Positions 1 through 10,399 are shown, numbered from the stretch's first letter. The stretch is 64,000 nt of DNA from an uncultured Algibacter sp. (GCA_947499935.1 CANMQH010000009.1:62001-126000); one strand, 5' to 3'. Notes: generated from the letters alone by a model not told the origin. Numbers and translations are program-made.

Positions 1-1224
1 CATTCGTTTAAGCTCTGAATTGGTAACCCCATACTTTACAAATCTATTAAGCTCTTTTACAGCTAGAGTAAAAGCTTCTTTTTGCATATTTGGCTTTGGA
101 TCTACAGAAAGACTAAAGTTATTATGTAATCTGGTTAAGTTACCAAAAGCAACAACAGCTTCAATAAAAGGTGTGTTTGCTTTTTGCTTGATTTCGCCAA
201 AACGATTGTTTAAAATATTGGTGAGAATCGTTGTAACGACGGCTTGCTTATAATCTTGTAAGGTCTCGTCTTCTAAAGATTTGTCGTGTCTTATATTAAA
301 TGCGATTCTTTCTGACGACACCTCTTTATCTGTTACCATTATAAAATCTAAATCTTGATTGTTCTCAATTTTTACATTATAACGTTCTGGTGCATTTTCT
401 GCCTTTGGGATGTTAGAAAACTTAGCTTTTATTTTACGCTCTAAAGCATCTACATCAATATCGCCTACAATAGCTATAGCCTGCAAATCTGTTCTGTACC
501 AATCGTTATAAAAATCTCTTAATAATTGGTATTCAAAAGTTTCTATAAGCGGTATTAATCCCATAGCCAACCTGTTTTCGTACTTAGAGTGCCCAAATAA
601 TGTTCCTATGGTTGCCTCACTAACACGTCTTTGTCCGCTTTGTCCAGAGCGCCATTCTTCTTTAATTACCCCACGTTCTGCATCAATCTCGGCATCGGTT
701 AGTAGTAAATAATTAGACCAATCATACAAGACTTGTAATCCTGTATCTATCATCTCTGGTTCTGTTGGTATATTGTTAATGTTATAAACTGTTTCATCAA
801 AAGAGGTATAGGCATTTATATCTCTACCAAATACTAAACCTCGTTTTTCCATAGTGTCCAAAATCCCCTTACCAGGAAAAGATTCTGTACCGTTAAATGC
901 CATGTGTTCTAAAAAATGAGCTAACCCTTGTTGGTTATCATTTTCTAATACGGAACCTACATTTTGAATGATATAATAACTAGCTACATCCTTCTTTACA
1001 TCTGTGGCGTGTAAATAGTACGTCATACCGTTTTCTAATACCCCTTTTCTAACCGTGTTATCTTTTGGTATAGGCGCATTTAAGTCTAAGCTACTTTTAG
1101 AAGGAATATTTTTCGAGATAGTTTCTTTTACAACATCCTTTTTATTAGTATTGGTTGCTGTTTTACACCCTATAACACATAGTGCAAAGGCAGCGACTGC
1201 TGATGCCTGTTTTAAATATTTCAT
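1..1224 (-). CDS. M16 family (insulinase-like) zinc peptidase, N-terminal part
   Basis: The 408 codons present read from ATG at 1224 to the window edge, so the C-terminal part is missing. The product starts with a lipoprotein-type signal ending in VIGC (Cys20), so it is probably anchored in a membrane facing the periplasm. Residues 103-107 are HFLEH, the inverted HxxEH zinc motif of M16 peptidases, and the downstream glutamate-containing region follows in the usual place. Family members degrade peptides or process proteins. It lies behind, and on the same strand as, the SusCD-type uptake operon, separated by about 150 bp and a hairpin; a role in breaking down imported or captured peptide is an inference from this. 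Family assignment is firm, substrate unknown. Confidence 0.9.
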   Translation of the reverse strand, partial: MKYLKQASAVAAFALCVIGCKTATNTNKKDVVKETISKNIPSKSSLDLNAPIPKDNTVRKGVLENGMTYYLHATDVKKDVASYYIIQNVGSVLENDNQQGLAHFLEHMAFNGTESFPGKGILDTMEKRGLVFGRDINAYTSFDETVYNINNIPTEPEMIDTGLQVLYDWSNYLLLTDAEIDAERGVIKEEWRSGQSGQRRVSEATIGTLFGHSKYENRLAMGLIPLIETFEYQLLRDFYNDWYRTDLQAIAIVGDIDVDALERKIKAKFSNIPKAENAPERYNVKIENNQDLDFIMVTDKEVSSERIAFNIRHDKSLEDETLQDYKQAVVTTILTNILNNRFGEIKQKANTPFIEAVVAFGNLTRLHNNFSLSVDPKPNMQKEAFTLAVKELNRFVKYGVTNSELKRM

Positions 1225-1294
1225 TTTATATAAGTGAATTATTATTATGAATAATAGTTGCGATATGCTTTGTTTGTTTTTATTTAAAAAAAGC

Positions 1295-1339
1295 ATAGAA
1301 GTAACTTATAAGCTAGAATGCTTATAAAAATACTTCTAT
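1295..1339. terminator. Nested hairpin between the SusCD operon and the M16 gene
   Basis: Outer arms ATAGAAGTA (1295-1303) and TACTTCTAT (1331-1339) enclose inner arms TTATAAGC (1306-1313) and GCTTATAA (1320-1327). It lies just after the stop of the preceding operon on the minus strand and may end transcription there. There is no clean U-tract, so function is inferred. Confidence 0.4.
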
Positions 1340-1374
1340 AAATATTGTTTTTAGTTAATAAAGGGATACAAGAA

Positions 1375-2136
1375 CTATAAAGCCGTTAATATAAGCCTAT
1401 TAGTAAAAGGTCCAAAATCATCTACTAAATCTACATCAATGGTTATAATTTTTGTAGCGGTATCGTACGTACCAGAAGAACCGACGACCTCAATAAAATT
1501 GTTATACCGAAATGCCTCTGGAAATAATTTAACCTCACCAGTTATACCATCTGCAGATGGAAAAAACTGTATATCTATAGAGTCAGGGTTCTCTGCGCAA
1601 AAAGCACATAATAAGTTTTCGCCTTGTACGTTTAGTCTTCCACAAGATATATCCATAGTACTTAGATAGTCATCGCCTAAATTGGTAGGGGAGAAAACAC
1701 CTAGAACAGCATTGTAGTTTGTAACATCAAAAAATTGCAAAATATCTGGTGATACGTCTTGGCATCCACTATCTAATATATTGATAGTAACTGTAGATGT
1801 TTTTGTTATATTTTCTTTACTTACTAAAACCTCTAAAACAACTTGAGGTGTTACGGTATCCTCTAATAAAGTGTCGTTATTAACTATTAAAACCCCATAA
1901 TTAGGATCACTAATAGTAAAAATTTCTGATGGCGTTTGAGACAGGATTTCAAAATTTACAGCGCCTTGGTTAGATGTTCCTCTTAACTCTGTAACAATAA
2001 AATCATTTACAGCATTATCTAAAACTTGAATTGTATAATCTTCTGTAGATACTATAAGATTTGTTTCTCGGTCAACTTCGCATCCAAAAACTAGTATGCT
2101 TACTATAAATACAATTATATATGTTGTTAATTTCAT
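1375..2136 (-). CDS. Putative lipoprotein encoded behind SusD
   Basis: The 253-residue product begins with a hydrophobic signal and a lipobox ending in FGC (Cys19), so it is probably an outer-membrane-associated lipoprotein. Residues about 25-120 look like an extracellular beta-sandwich (cadherin- or Ig-like repeat, with the segment VTPQVVLEVLVSK), followed by a C-terminal part with two cysteines near ENLLCAFCAE. I do not recognise a named family for the C-terminal half. It follows susD by 16 bp on the same strand, so it is almost certainly co-transcribed and is likely a surface ligand-binding accessory of the SusCD pair. Binding specificity cannot be read from the sequence. Confidence 0.75.
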   Translation of the reverse strand: MKLTTYIIVFIVSILVFGCEVDRETNLIVSTEDYTIQVLDNAVNDFIVTELRGTSNQGAVNFEILSQTPSEIFTISDPNYGVLIVNNDTLLEDTVTPQVVLEVLVSKENITKTSTVTINILDSGCQDVSPDILQFFDVTNYNAVLGVFSPTNLGDDYLSTMDISCGRLNVQGENLLCAFCAENPDSIDIQFFPSADGITGEVKLFPEAFRYNNFIEVVGSSGTYDTATKIITIDVDLVDDFGPFTNRLILTAL

Positions 2137-2152
2137 CTTAATTATTTATTTA

Positions 2153-3568
2153 TTAATCTCTAGGATTCTGTTGTATTTCAGGGTTTTGTTGTATGTATAT
2201 TTCTGCTATAGGCAATGCCCAATTTAAACTATTAGCTTCAAGAGTAGCCGATATACTTTCTAGGGTATGTGTAATAGAAATATTGTCGTTATCAAATAAA
2301 TTGTATCGCTTAATATCAAATAATCGATCATAATTACCAATAAGCTCTAAGCGACGCTCTTTTTTAACAAACGCTAACAATTCGTCTTGATTAGTAATAT
2401 TTATTGGTGTTGATGAGCCTGAGAAAAAACGTTTTTCTCGTAGTGTATTTAAATCGTTATTTGCCAACGCTAAATTCATTAAACGTGTATGGCACTCTGC
2501 ACGTATTAAATATAATTCTGGTGTATTAATCCCATCAGAGAAATTTTGGTTTACATTTCTTGTAAAAAGAAGTGCATTTTCCTGACTGCCTGTTACGATT
2601 GCATCTCTTGTAAACCAAAATGCTCTTATATCATCAAAATTATACTCAGAAAGAATAGCATCACTAACAAAAATTACGGATTGCGCTTGTTTGTACCATA
2701 CAATTTGTGGGTCTTGAATTACAGCAGGACTATTTAACGCAGATGTAAAGGGATCAGATTCATCATCGTTAATATCTCTAAGTACATTGTAAATATTTAA
2801 TGCATTATCTACAGCATCCAATGCTAAATCGTATCTACCTTGATACAAATAAACTTTAGATAAAAATCCATACGCACCTGCTTTAGAAGGTCTAAACGTA
2901 AAATTTAATGACTGCGTATCTTGTAAACTATTAATACTTGTAGTTATGTCTTGTATAATAAGGTCATAAACTGTTTGTACAGACGCTCTTGTAAAGTCTA
3001 AGTTTTCTAATGCGGTACCTTGTCGTATGGGTACTCCTAAATCGGTATCGGCTGTTACTGGATTGTAATGTAGCCCATACAAATTAACCAAGTTAAAATA
3101 CGCATAGGCACGGTGTATCTTAGCTTCGGCTTGTAATTCTGCAATGTCATCTGCTGTGCCATTATCTACAGATTCTAAGCCTTCAAGTATAATGTTAGCT
3201 GTATAAATTTGATTATAATAAAAATTCCAATCTGGATCTTGTTCATTACCTATGTAAACGGCATCTCCAAAAAGATAAGCTCTGCGCTGAGGGCCTTGCA
3301 AGGTTTGTGACAAATCGTTAGGTATAACATGATCATCTGTCATGTATGAACTTATACTATGTTTTTCATCAAACCCAAAACTTATAGGTAATGCATTTCC
3401 TAAATCATCCGGGGTAACATTGTCTAGCAACAATCTGTAATCTTCAATTGTTGACGGTATTACTACACCTCTAGGCACCACTTCATCTAAATAATTATCT
3501 CTTGTACACGAAGAAGTTACAAATGCTATAGTTAAAAGAGGTACTATTATATATTTTAATAATTTCAT
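2153..3568 (-). CDS. RagB/SusD family outer-membrane nutrient-binding lipoprotein
   Basis: The 471-residue product has a signal and lipobox ending in TSSC (Cys20), and the all-helical TPR-like organisation of SusD proteins, with segments such as AEAKIHRAYAYFNLVNLYG and, near the C-terminus, KKERRLELIGNYDRLFDIKR, which are typical of the family. SusD acts as a lid over the SusC channel and helps capture ligand at the cell surface. It lies 12 bp downstream of the SusC-type receptor gene. At 471 residues it is within the usual range. The substrate is not evident; a peptide-related role is hinted at only by the neighbouring M16 peptidase. Confidence 0.92.
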   Translation of the reverse strand: MKLLKYIIVPLLTIAFVTSSCTRDNYLDEVVPRGVVIPSTIEDYRLLLDNVTPDDLGNALPISFGFDEKHSISSYMTDDHVIPNDLSQTLQGPQRRAYLFGDAVYIGNEQDPDWNFYYNQIYTANIILEGLESVDNGTADDIAELQAEAKIHRAYAYFNLVNLYGLHYNPVTADTDLGVPIRQGTALENLDFTRASVQTVYDLIIQDITTSINSLQDTQSLNFTFRPSKAGAYGFLSKVYLYQGRYDLALDAVDNALNIYNVLRDINDDESDPFTSALNSPAVIQDPQIVWYKQAQSVIFVSDAILSEYNFDDIRAFWFTRDAIVTGSQENALLFTRNVNQNFSDGINTPELYLIRAECHTRLMNLALANNDLNTLREKRFFSGSSTPINITNQDELLAFVKKERRLELIGNYDRLFDIKRYNLFDNDNISITHTLESISATLEANSLNWALPIAEIYIQQNPEIQQNPRD

Positions 3569-3580
3569 AACGTTTTTTAA

Positions 3581-6500
3581 TTAAAATGAAGTTGATAATC
3601 TAAGTGAAAAAGACGTAGGTTGACTTATATTATTTTCTGGGTCTATGTTAAGATCATTAAATGTCCAAATAGCTAAATCATCTACCTGAAATGTTAAATC
3701 AAGATTATTTAAACCAATGGAATTCATTAATGGGTAAGGAAACGCATAGGTTAACGCAATTTGACGAAGCCTAATGTGCGATGCATCTTTTACTTGCCTG
3801 TCTGAAGATTCGTAATTTACGTACCCTGGAGTAAGTAGTTCTGCTCTAGAAGGTATTTTAGGGATGTCTGTTATATTTTCATCACCTCGTGTTCTCCAAC
3901 GGTTTACAGATTCAAAAGATGTATTTAAACTCGTAAGTGCATTGTAAAATGGATCAAAATAGCTACCAAATTCTCTAGAAACTCTAAACACATAATCTGC
4001 TTTAAACGTTGTTAAAACCCGTAATGATAAATTTTTATAGCTCAATTCATTAATCCAAGAACCAAAATATTTGGGTGTTGTAAGGCCTACTTTTCTCAGG
4101 TTATTAATATTATTAATTTCTGAATCATTGTGACTTATGATATTATTGTTTGCATCAAAATATTGAGGATTACCATCTCTATCTAAACCTGCATAAGCAA
4201 ATGCATAAAGCGTATTAATATTATCGCCTTGTCGTAAACTTCTTCCTGTAATTAGAGACCCTACATCGCTTGCTACAAAATCAGATTCTAATAATTTATT
4301 ATCATTAAAACTAAATGTACCACGCGTGGTAAAAGTAAAATCTTTTGTATCGACAACATCGTACCCTAAAGAAACATCTACTCCAGTATTTCTTAATCTT
4401 CCAGAATTTAAAAGTAATGCTGGTATTCCAGAAGTAGCATTAAGGCGCCTATTGGCTAACAAATCTTCACTTACATTCTTATAGTACTCTATAGTACCAA
4501 AAAATCTATGTTTATTAAAGAGATCGAAATCCAGACCTATATTAAAACTTTTTGTTTTTTCAAGTCTTAACCTAGGGTTTGGTGCATTAATAATAAATGA
4601 TGATCTGTGGTTAAACAGATCAAGCTCTCTGGCAGTTAGGGTTTGTAAAAAATTACTAGTGCCTCGTGCTACATTTCCATTAACACCGTAACTAGATCTT
4701 AAACTTAATCCATTAACACTTTGATTGTTAAAAAACAATTCTTCTTTTAAATCCCACTTTAAACCTCCAGAATATAACGGTATATTTCTAGCATCGTCTG
4801 CCGCACCAAAAAGGTTAGTATCATCTAGTCGTATACTCCCTGTTAATGTATACTTATTGTTATACGTATAAGATGCATTGGCATAAGAAGATATAAATCT
4901 ATTTTCTACAAATATTTGTCCTAAAAAGAAGCCAGGGTCAGAAATACGAATACCAGGCGTAAATAATGGATTTGTAAATCGTGTTATAAGATCGACTTGG
5001 GTAGATGATAAATTTTCATCATCATAACCAAATAGTCGTTGATTTGCTCTCGCTTCATTTATTGTTTTTCTAACCTCGTAACCTGCTATTGCAGTAATAT
5101 TATGTAAACCATCTTTAAACTTTTTATCAAAATTTAATTGAGCACGTACTGTAAAAGATTTTGATTCTTCTGTTAAACCATCTAGTATACTACCTTCTGG
5201 AATAGGAAATTCTCCAGTTGCAATACCAGCAGCATCTACTTGTGTAAAGCTGTTTACCAACCTGCGTGTTTCAAACGTATTTTCATTTAATAAATTTCTT
5301 TCAGTATTAGTAGCAGTCTCATACTGGTAGTTTACACTAGCATTTAACCCTTCAAATATTTTATATTTTAAACCCGCTAATATTCTAACATTTGTTATTC
5401 TTGTGGTATTATCTGCATTATCTGCTTCTTGCTTTACATTAAAGGTTTGCGGATATAAATAACCATCATTTAATAGCCTATTAGAAACACCTAGGCTAGC
5501 AGCACTATCGCCGCCATTTTGCATGGGTAAATAATTACCTTGGTCATCCAATATTCTAGAGTTTATACCTTCATTTTGAAGCACAAAAAACGGATCTGAT
5601 CCAAAAAAGCCATTATCTATAAATGACTTTGTATAATTTATACTCGCATTGGCTGTTAATCGGTCTGTTATATCATAGGTATTTCTAAGATTAATAATAG
5701 TCTGTTTAGAATCGTTTCCAATACGTTCTAAATCATTTACATTATGTAAAAAAGACGCATTAAAATCATAACGATCACCACCACCAGATAAACCTACATT
5801 ATATTGAGACCAAACTTGATTTCTTGTTAAACCGTTTAAATCATCTCTTAAATCAATATTAGATAACTCATTAAACCTTGCTTCTGCCTCTTCTCCTGTT
5901 ATAGCCCCATTACGTTGTCTTAAAATGGTTTCTACAACAGGATTTAATTGATTAATATTTTGATTAGTAATTGTACCATCAAAAAGTTGGTTACTATTTA
6001 CAAGATCTTCTCCTGTAACGTTTAATAAATCTCTAATAAATTGAACTTGGTCTGCCGCATTGGCTATTCGTAAATTAGATAACTTACGCTTTTGCGTTAT
6101 CGTGGTACTTGTAGATAGATTTACTCTTAAACTTGTATTTCGTTTTACCTTTTTAGTTTCTATAACAATAACGCCATTTGCAGCTCTAATACCCCAGATA
6201 GCAGCTGCCGCAGCATCTTTTAATACCGTAATGCTTTTTATATCGTTTGGGTTTACAGTTCCTGTATCTGAAAACAAATTATTAAAAGGTTGCTCTTCTA
6301 GAGGAATACCATCTACAACAATAAGTGGTCTTTGATCTCCATTAATTGTATTACGACCTCTAATGGTAATTCTGTTATTTGCTTGAGGACCTTGTTGCCC
6401 TGCGCCTCCATTAAAAAGTAAACCTGGAACTTCACCTTCTAGTTTAGAAATAACATCTTGGGTCACTTTGGGTTCTAAAACCTTATCAGAAACTTTTTCA

Positions 6501-7207
6501 AAAGATCCTGTAGTACGCCCTTTTGCTATTTTTTGATATCCTGTAGATATAACAACTTCATCTAAATACTCAATAGCTGGTTGCATGGTAATATTATATG
6601 TACTAGAGTCTGATATTATTACCTCTACTTCTTTATAGCTTAAGTAATTGATTAAAAGCGTATCACCTATTGATGCTGTAATAGAAAAACTTCCATCAAA
6701 ACCAGTAGAAACACCTTTTACAGTGCCTTTTACAATTATGGATGCGCCATAAACAGGCTCTCCAAACTGGTCTAATACTTTACCTTCTATCGTTTTTTGA
6801 ATATTTTTAGTATTACTAGTTACGACTTTATTTTTATTAGCTTTAACTACTTTTTTTACTATGATTTGCTTATCAAGAAAAACAAACTCAATATTAGAAT
6901 CTTTAAAAATAGTTTTCAACACCTCTTTAATGGGTTTATCTAGGGCAAAAACAGATGTTTTTCGGTTAACATCAACATTTTCTATGTTGTATAAAAATCT
7001 ATAACCTGTTTTATTTTCTATAGAATTAAATATTTTTTTTACTGATGCATGCTCCATCTTAAGCGTTACTTTATTTATCTGTCCATGCATGCTCGCATAG
7101 GATTGAAAAAAAGCGGCTATAAAGAAAATATAAGTTAATTTCATTTTTAAGCTAGGTTTTGTAAGACTATAGAGAATAGTCTGTACTGATGAAAGTGTTT
7201 TTTTCAT
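3581..7207 (-). CDS. SusC/RagA family TonB-dependent receptor with STN signalling domain
   Basis: This 1208-residue outer-membrane transporter has, in order, a signal sequence (about 1-43, possibly starting at the internal Met22), an STN domain (about 48-118, with KIFNSIENKTGYRFLY), a carboxypeptidase-regulatory-like domain (about 138-215), a plug with TIRGRNTINGDQRPLIVVDG and the SusC-typical DIKSITVLKDAAAAAIWG, and a long beta-barrel. The STN domain is the part that contacts FecR-type anti-sigma factors, and fecR lies immediately upstream (7296-8441). This is a complete trans-envelope signalling uptake system. It heads an operon with SusD and a lipoprotein. Ligand unknown. Confidence 0.95.
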   Translation of the reverse strand: MKKTLSSVQTILYSLTKPSLKMKLTYIFFIAAFFQSYASMHGQINKVTLKMEHASVKKIFNSIENKTGYRFLYNIENVDVNRKTSVFALDKPIKEVLKTIFKDSNIEFVFLDKQIIVKKVVKANKNKVVTSNTKNIQKTIEGKVLDQFGEPVYGASIIVKGTVKGVSTGFDGSFSITASIGDTLLINYLSYKEVEVIISDSSTYNITMQPAIEYLDEVVISTGYQKIAKGRTTGSFEKVSDKVLEPKVTQDVISKLEGEVPGLLFNGGAGQQGPQANNRITIRGRNTINGDQRPLIVVDGIPLEEQPFNNLFSDTGTVNPNDIKSITVLKDAAAAAIWGIRAANGVIVIETKKVKRNTSLRVNLSTSTTITQKRKLSNLRIANAADQVQFIRDLLNVTGEDLVNSNQLFDGTITNQNINQLNPVVETILRQRNGAITGEEAEARFNELSNIDLRDDLNGLTRNQVWSQYNVGLSGGGDRYDFNASFLHNVNDLERIGNDSKQTIINLRNTYDITDRLTANASINYTKSFIDNGFFGSDPFFVLQNEGINSRILDDQGNYLPMQNGGDSAASLGVSNRLLNDGYLYPQTFNVKQEADNADNTTRITNVRILAGLKYKIFEGLNASVNYQYETATNTERNLLNENTFETRRLVNSFTQVDAAGIATGEFPIPEGSILDGLTEESKSFTVRAQLNFDKKFKDGLHNITAIAGYEVRKTINEARANQRLFGYDDENLSSTQVDLITRFTNPLFTPGIRISDPGFFLGQIFVENRFISSYANASYTYNNKYTLTGSIRLDDTNLFGAADDARNIPLYSGGLKWDLKEELFFNNQSVNGLSLRSSYGVNGNVARGTSNFLQTLTARELDLFNHRSSFIINAPNPRLRLEKTKSFNIGLDFDLFNKHRFFGTIEYYKNVSEDLLANRRLNATSGIPALLLNSGRLRNTGVDVSLGYDVVDTKDFTFTTRGTFSFNDNKLLESDFVASDVGSLITGRSLRQGDNINTLYAFAYAGLDRDGNPQYFDANNNIISHNDSEINNINNLRKVGLTTPKYFGSWINELSYKNLSLRVLTTFKADYVFRVSREFGSYFDPFYNALTSLNTSFESVNRWRTRGDENITDIPKIPSRAELLTPGYVNYESSDRQVKDASHIRLRQIALTYAFPYPLMNSIGLNNLDLTFQVDDLAIWTFNDLNIDPENNISQPTSFSLRLSTSF

Positions 7208-7295
7208 ATATTTGATTTGGTGTTATTTGGTTAATAATGGTATGTAGCTAGTAGCATTTTTTTGTAGTCAAGGGGTGTTTCCAGCACCTCTTGAT

Positions 7296-8441
7296 TTATT
7301 TTATAACAATAGTATTTCCGTTTTCAATAAACTCAAAATCTTCACCTAGAGCAAAATAATTTATAATCTGTTCTAGAGTTTCATCTTCAAAATATGCTGA
7401 AAATTTTGAGGCTTTTAAAGCTTCATTTTTATTTATAATAGCCTTCCCAAAATGCCTCTCTAAACGTAATAAAATATCGCTAAAAGGCATTTCTATAAAA
7501 ACAAGATGTCCTTTTCGCCATGCAAGAAAACTAGACACCTCAATGTTTTGCTTCTTAAAGTCATTATTCTCTTTATTTAAAATAGTTTGTTCGTTTGGTT
7601 TTAATGTAACTTGATTATTATAACCATTAGTGGTTGTAACTTTTACGGAGCCTTCTTCTAACGTTGTTCTAACCGTTTTTTCGTTGGTATAATTAGATAC
7701 GCTAAATTGAGTTCCTAAAACCTCGACATCTTGAGTTTTGGTGTGTATTATAAATTTTCTTTCTACATCTTTCGCTACATTAAAATAAGCTTCGCCTTCT
7801 TCTAAAAACAGTTCTCTTTTACCCGTGTTTAAAAATGCAACAGGGTATCGTAATGTAGTACCTGAGTTTAAATCTATTTTACTACCATCAGATAATTCTA
7901 TAGAAAATCGCTTTCCATAAGGCACCTTTAACGTATTGTAGCTAACATGTGTAAGTGGTTTTTTTTTATTGTATTTTAAATACCCTTTATCTGCATTTGC
8001 AATAACTTCGTTATTTGAAATTGATATACTCGTTTCTAATGTATTGTTTAATTCTTTTTTTGTTCCGTCTTCTAAAATAAGCGTTATACTTTGTGGTTTA
8101 TAGTCATCTGGAAAAGCATCATTATCAACACCGCTTAAAAATCTAGAACCAAAAAAAGCACCAATAATTACAACGGCTGCTGCAACATATTTAAAATAAG
8201 GTCTTAGTATTATAGTCTTAGATAATCTTTCAGAAGATAGCGTTTCAAATTTTTCGAGAGCGGCATCTGTATTTACAACGATATCCTGAGTAACTTTAAT
8301 ATAATCATCTCGTAAAAAAGCCTCGGCCTCTTTTAAATGAGTTTCATGCTTTAAAAGCTTTTGGAGTTTATCTAATTCTGTATCTGAAATTTTATTATCA
8401 AGATATTTTTGAAGTAAATTTAAAAGTTTCGAGGTATTCAA
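7296..8441 (-). CDS. FecR family anti-sigma factor
   Basis: The 381-residue product has an N-terminal cytoplasmic region (1-80), one membrane segment at about 82-103 (YVAAAVVIIGAFFGS), a FecR domain (about 160-270, with VPYGKRFSIELSDGSKIDLN) and a C-terminal DUF4974-type STN-like domain (about 312-381). It should hold the divergently encoded ECF sigma factor inactive until the SusC-type receptor binds ligand. The 99-bp divergent gap to the sigma gene holds both promoters. Length and order are standard for Bacteroidota FecR proteins. Confidence 0.93.
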   Translation of the reverse strand: MNTSKLLNLLQKYLDNKISDTELDKLQKLLKHETHLKEAEAFLRDDYIKVTQDIVVNTDAALEKFETLSSERLSKTIILRPYFKYVAAAVVIIGAFFGSRFLSGVDNDAFPDDYKPQSITLILEDGTKKELNNTLETSISISNNEVIANADKGYLKYNKKKPLTHVSYNTLKVPYGKRFSIELSDGSKIDLNSGTTLRYPVAFLNTGKRELFLEEGEAYFNVAKDVERKFIIHTKTQDVEVLGTQFSVSNYTNEKTVRTTLEEGSVKVTTTNGYNNQVTLKPNEQTILNKENNDFKKQNIEVSSFLAWRKGHLVFIEMPFSDILLRLERHFGKAIINKNEALKASKFSAYFEDETLEQIINYFALGEDFEFIENGNTIVIK

Positions 8442-8540
8442 AATTATTTGTTTTTATGTTATTACGTACAAATTTAAAAAACCCTTACTTTGAATTATTA
8501 TTTTTTTCTTTTATTTGTTTACTTCTTACAATATACCTAA

Positions 8541-9128
8541 ATGAGTTTTCAAAACGATAATACATTTTTAGAAGCTTTTAAATCTGGTCATAAAAAAGCC
8601 TTTTCTAAAGTTTATGAAGATTACTATGCAAGTCTGTGCAGGTATGCGTTTTCTTTAACTAGAGATTTAAGTCAAGCAGAAGATATTGTTCAAGACACCT
8701 TTATAAATATTTGGAAAAATCATGAAAACCTTGAATTAAAAGATAGCTTTAAATCTTATCTGTATCGATCTGTTTATAATTTATTTATAGATAGATATAG
8801 AACCCACAAACGGCGTATGGCCATGTTAGAAGACTTGCGCTTATCTGTTGCTATAGAAGTTGAAAGTGAGCGCTATATTTATGATGAAAAACACATTAAT
8901 ACCTTAAAGCAACTTATTGAAACCTTGCCCGAAAAGCGAAAGGAAATATTTCTTCTAAATAAAATACAAGGTTATAAATACAAAGAAATTGCAGAGCAAC
9001 TCAACATCTCTGAACGTACTGTAGAAAGTCAATTACGTAAAGCTTTAATTTCAATTAGGCAGAAAGCCTCTAAAATAACATTTAATATTTCAATTCTGTT
9101 TTCAGTTATAATAGGTCTAGTAAAATAG
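8541..9128 (+). CDS. ECF (FecI-like) RNA polymerase sigma factor
   Basis: The 195-residue protein has sigma region 2 at about 25-95 (LTRDLSQAEDIVQDTFINIW) and region 4 at about 130-178, with the helix-turn-helix YKEIAEQLNISERTVESQL. It is a Bacteroidota sigma-70-family sigma factor. It is divergent from fecR and probably drives the SusCD operon on signal from the receptor. A hydrophobic tail (SILFSVIIGLV) at the extreme C-terminus is seen in some members. Assignment is secure; the target promoter was not identified. Confidence 0.93.
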   Translation: MSFQNDNTFLEAFKSGHKKAFSKVYEDYYASLCRYAFSLTRDLSQAEDIVQDTFINIWKNHENLELKDSFKSYLYRSVYNLFIDRYRTHKRRMAMLEDLRLSVAIEVESERYIYDEKHINTLKQLIETLPEKRKEIFLLNKIQGYKYKEIAEQLNISERTVESQLRKALISIRQKASKITFNISILFSVIIGLVK

Positions 9129-9213
9129 GTTCATTTTAAATTTAAGTTACACCACAATAAGGGTTTTTAACTAAAGTAGCGTATTGCAATAAAAACAACT
9201 TAAATTAAGTAAG

Positions 9214-10395
9214 ATGAAAAAAGTACTTTCTGCAGTTTTATTACTCATGATTTTTAGCTGCAATAAAACTGAAAATAACAGCTATACCATTACTGGACAA
9301 AATTATGATGATTTCAATGGAAAAATAGCGACACTAAAAGTATTTGACACCATACCCGAAGGTTCTAGAGCAATACAAAAATCTGGAAAAATAACTAATG
9401 GTACGTTTACAATTAAAGGCACTATAGATTTTCCCGAGTACGCCATACTTTTTATTGAAAACGATAATAAAAATGAATATCCTTACAATTCTAGATTAGT
9501 ATTAGAATCTGGCAATATAGATTTACTTTACAACCCTAAAAAGCACATAAACACAGTTGTAAAAGGCGCTAAATACAATCAAATTTTTTACGATAGTATA
9601 TATAATAATAAGCGCTACACAGATATAGAAAAGACTATGCAAGAAAATTTGGCTGTCTACAGGAAAGACACCACAAACATAGATGCTTATGAAAAATATG
9701 ATGCGGCATCATTAAAAATATGGCCTATCGAAACTGCTTTGCATAAAAACTTAGTAGAACATCATCCAGACCCTACAGTAAAATTACTTGCCCTTAAAAA
9801 TGCAAATTATTTTGATACCAACGATTATAAAAATACAATGACATCTTTTGATTTATTTACTGAAAATTTAAAAAAAGAAATTGGTAGAGAAAATATTAAG
9901 GAAATAATAAATCAAAAAGCATTATTAAAACAAGCTGTTGATTACTATACAGTACAAGAAAAAAATGCTTATGGCAAAAAAATTGACAATTTTACAGCTA
10001 AAGACATTAACGGAAATATGGTTACGCTATCAGATTTATTAAAGAAGAACAAGTATGTCTTAGTTGAATTTTGGGCAAGTTGGTGTTCGCCTTGTAGAGC
10101 AGAAATACCTCATATGAAAAAAGCTTATAAAACATACAAAGACAAAGGTTTCGAGATTTTTTCTTTTAGTTTAGATCATAAAAAGGATAGTTGGATTAAA
10201 GCCTCTAAAGATGAGGACATCCCATGGCTAAACACTAGCGATTCTAGAGCTTTTCAAAGCCCAATTGCAAAACAATTTGGATTAGCATCATTACCTGCCA
10301 ATTTTCTTATAGATAGTAATGGGATAATTGTAGGTAAAGATTTAAGAGATGTGATATTAGATGCCTATTTAAAAGACGTTTTTACAGAAAAGTAA
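9214..10395 (+). CDS. TlpA-like thiol-disulfide oxidoreductase lipoprotein (DUF4369 plus thioredoxin fold)
   Basis: The 393-residue product starts with a lipoprotein signal (MIFSCNK region, Cys near 16). An N-terminal DUF4369-like beta domain (about 20-125) is followed by a helical linker and a C-terminal AhpC/TSA-thioredoxin fold (about 250-393). That fold carries the active-site WCSPC, with Cys291 and Cys294. It should act in the periplasm on disulfides. It lies 85 bp after the ECF sigma gene on the same strand and next to the SusCD locus, an association common in Bacteroidota; the functional link is inferred. The stop is followed directly by the left hairpin of an IS200-type element. Confidence 0.9.
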   Translation: MKKVLSAVLLLMIFSCNKTENNSYTITGQNYDDFNGKIATLKVFDTIPEGSRAIQKSGKITNGTFTIKGTIDFPEYAILFIENDNKNEYPYNSRLVLESGNIDLLYNPKKHINTVVKGAKYNQIFYDSIYNNKRYTDIEKTMQENLAVYRKDTTNIDAYEKYDAASLKIWPIETALHKNLVEHHPDPTVKLLALKNANYFDTNDYKNTMTSFDLFTENLKKEIGRENIKEIINQKALLKQAVDYYTVQEKNAYGKKIDNFTAKDINGNMVTLSDLLKKNKYVLVEFWASWCSPCRAEIPHMKKAYKTYKDKGFEIFSFSLDHKKDSWIKASKDEDIPWLNTSDSRAFQSPIAKQFGLASLPANFLIDSNGIIVGKDLRDVILDAYLKDVFTEK

Positions 10396-10399
10396 ACAA

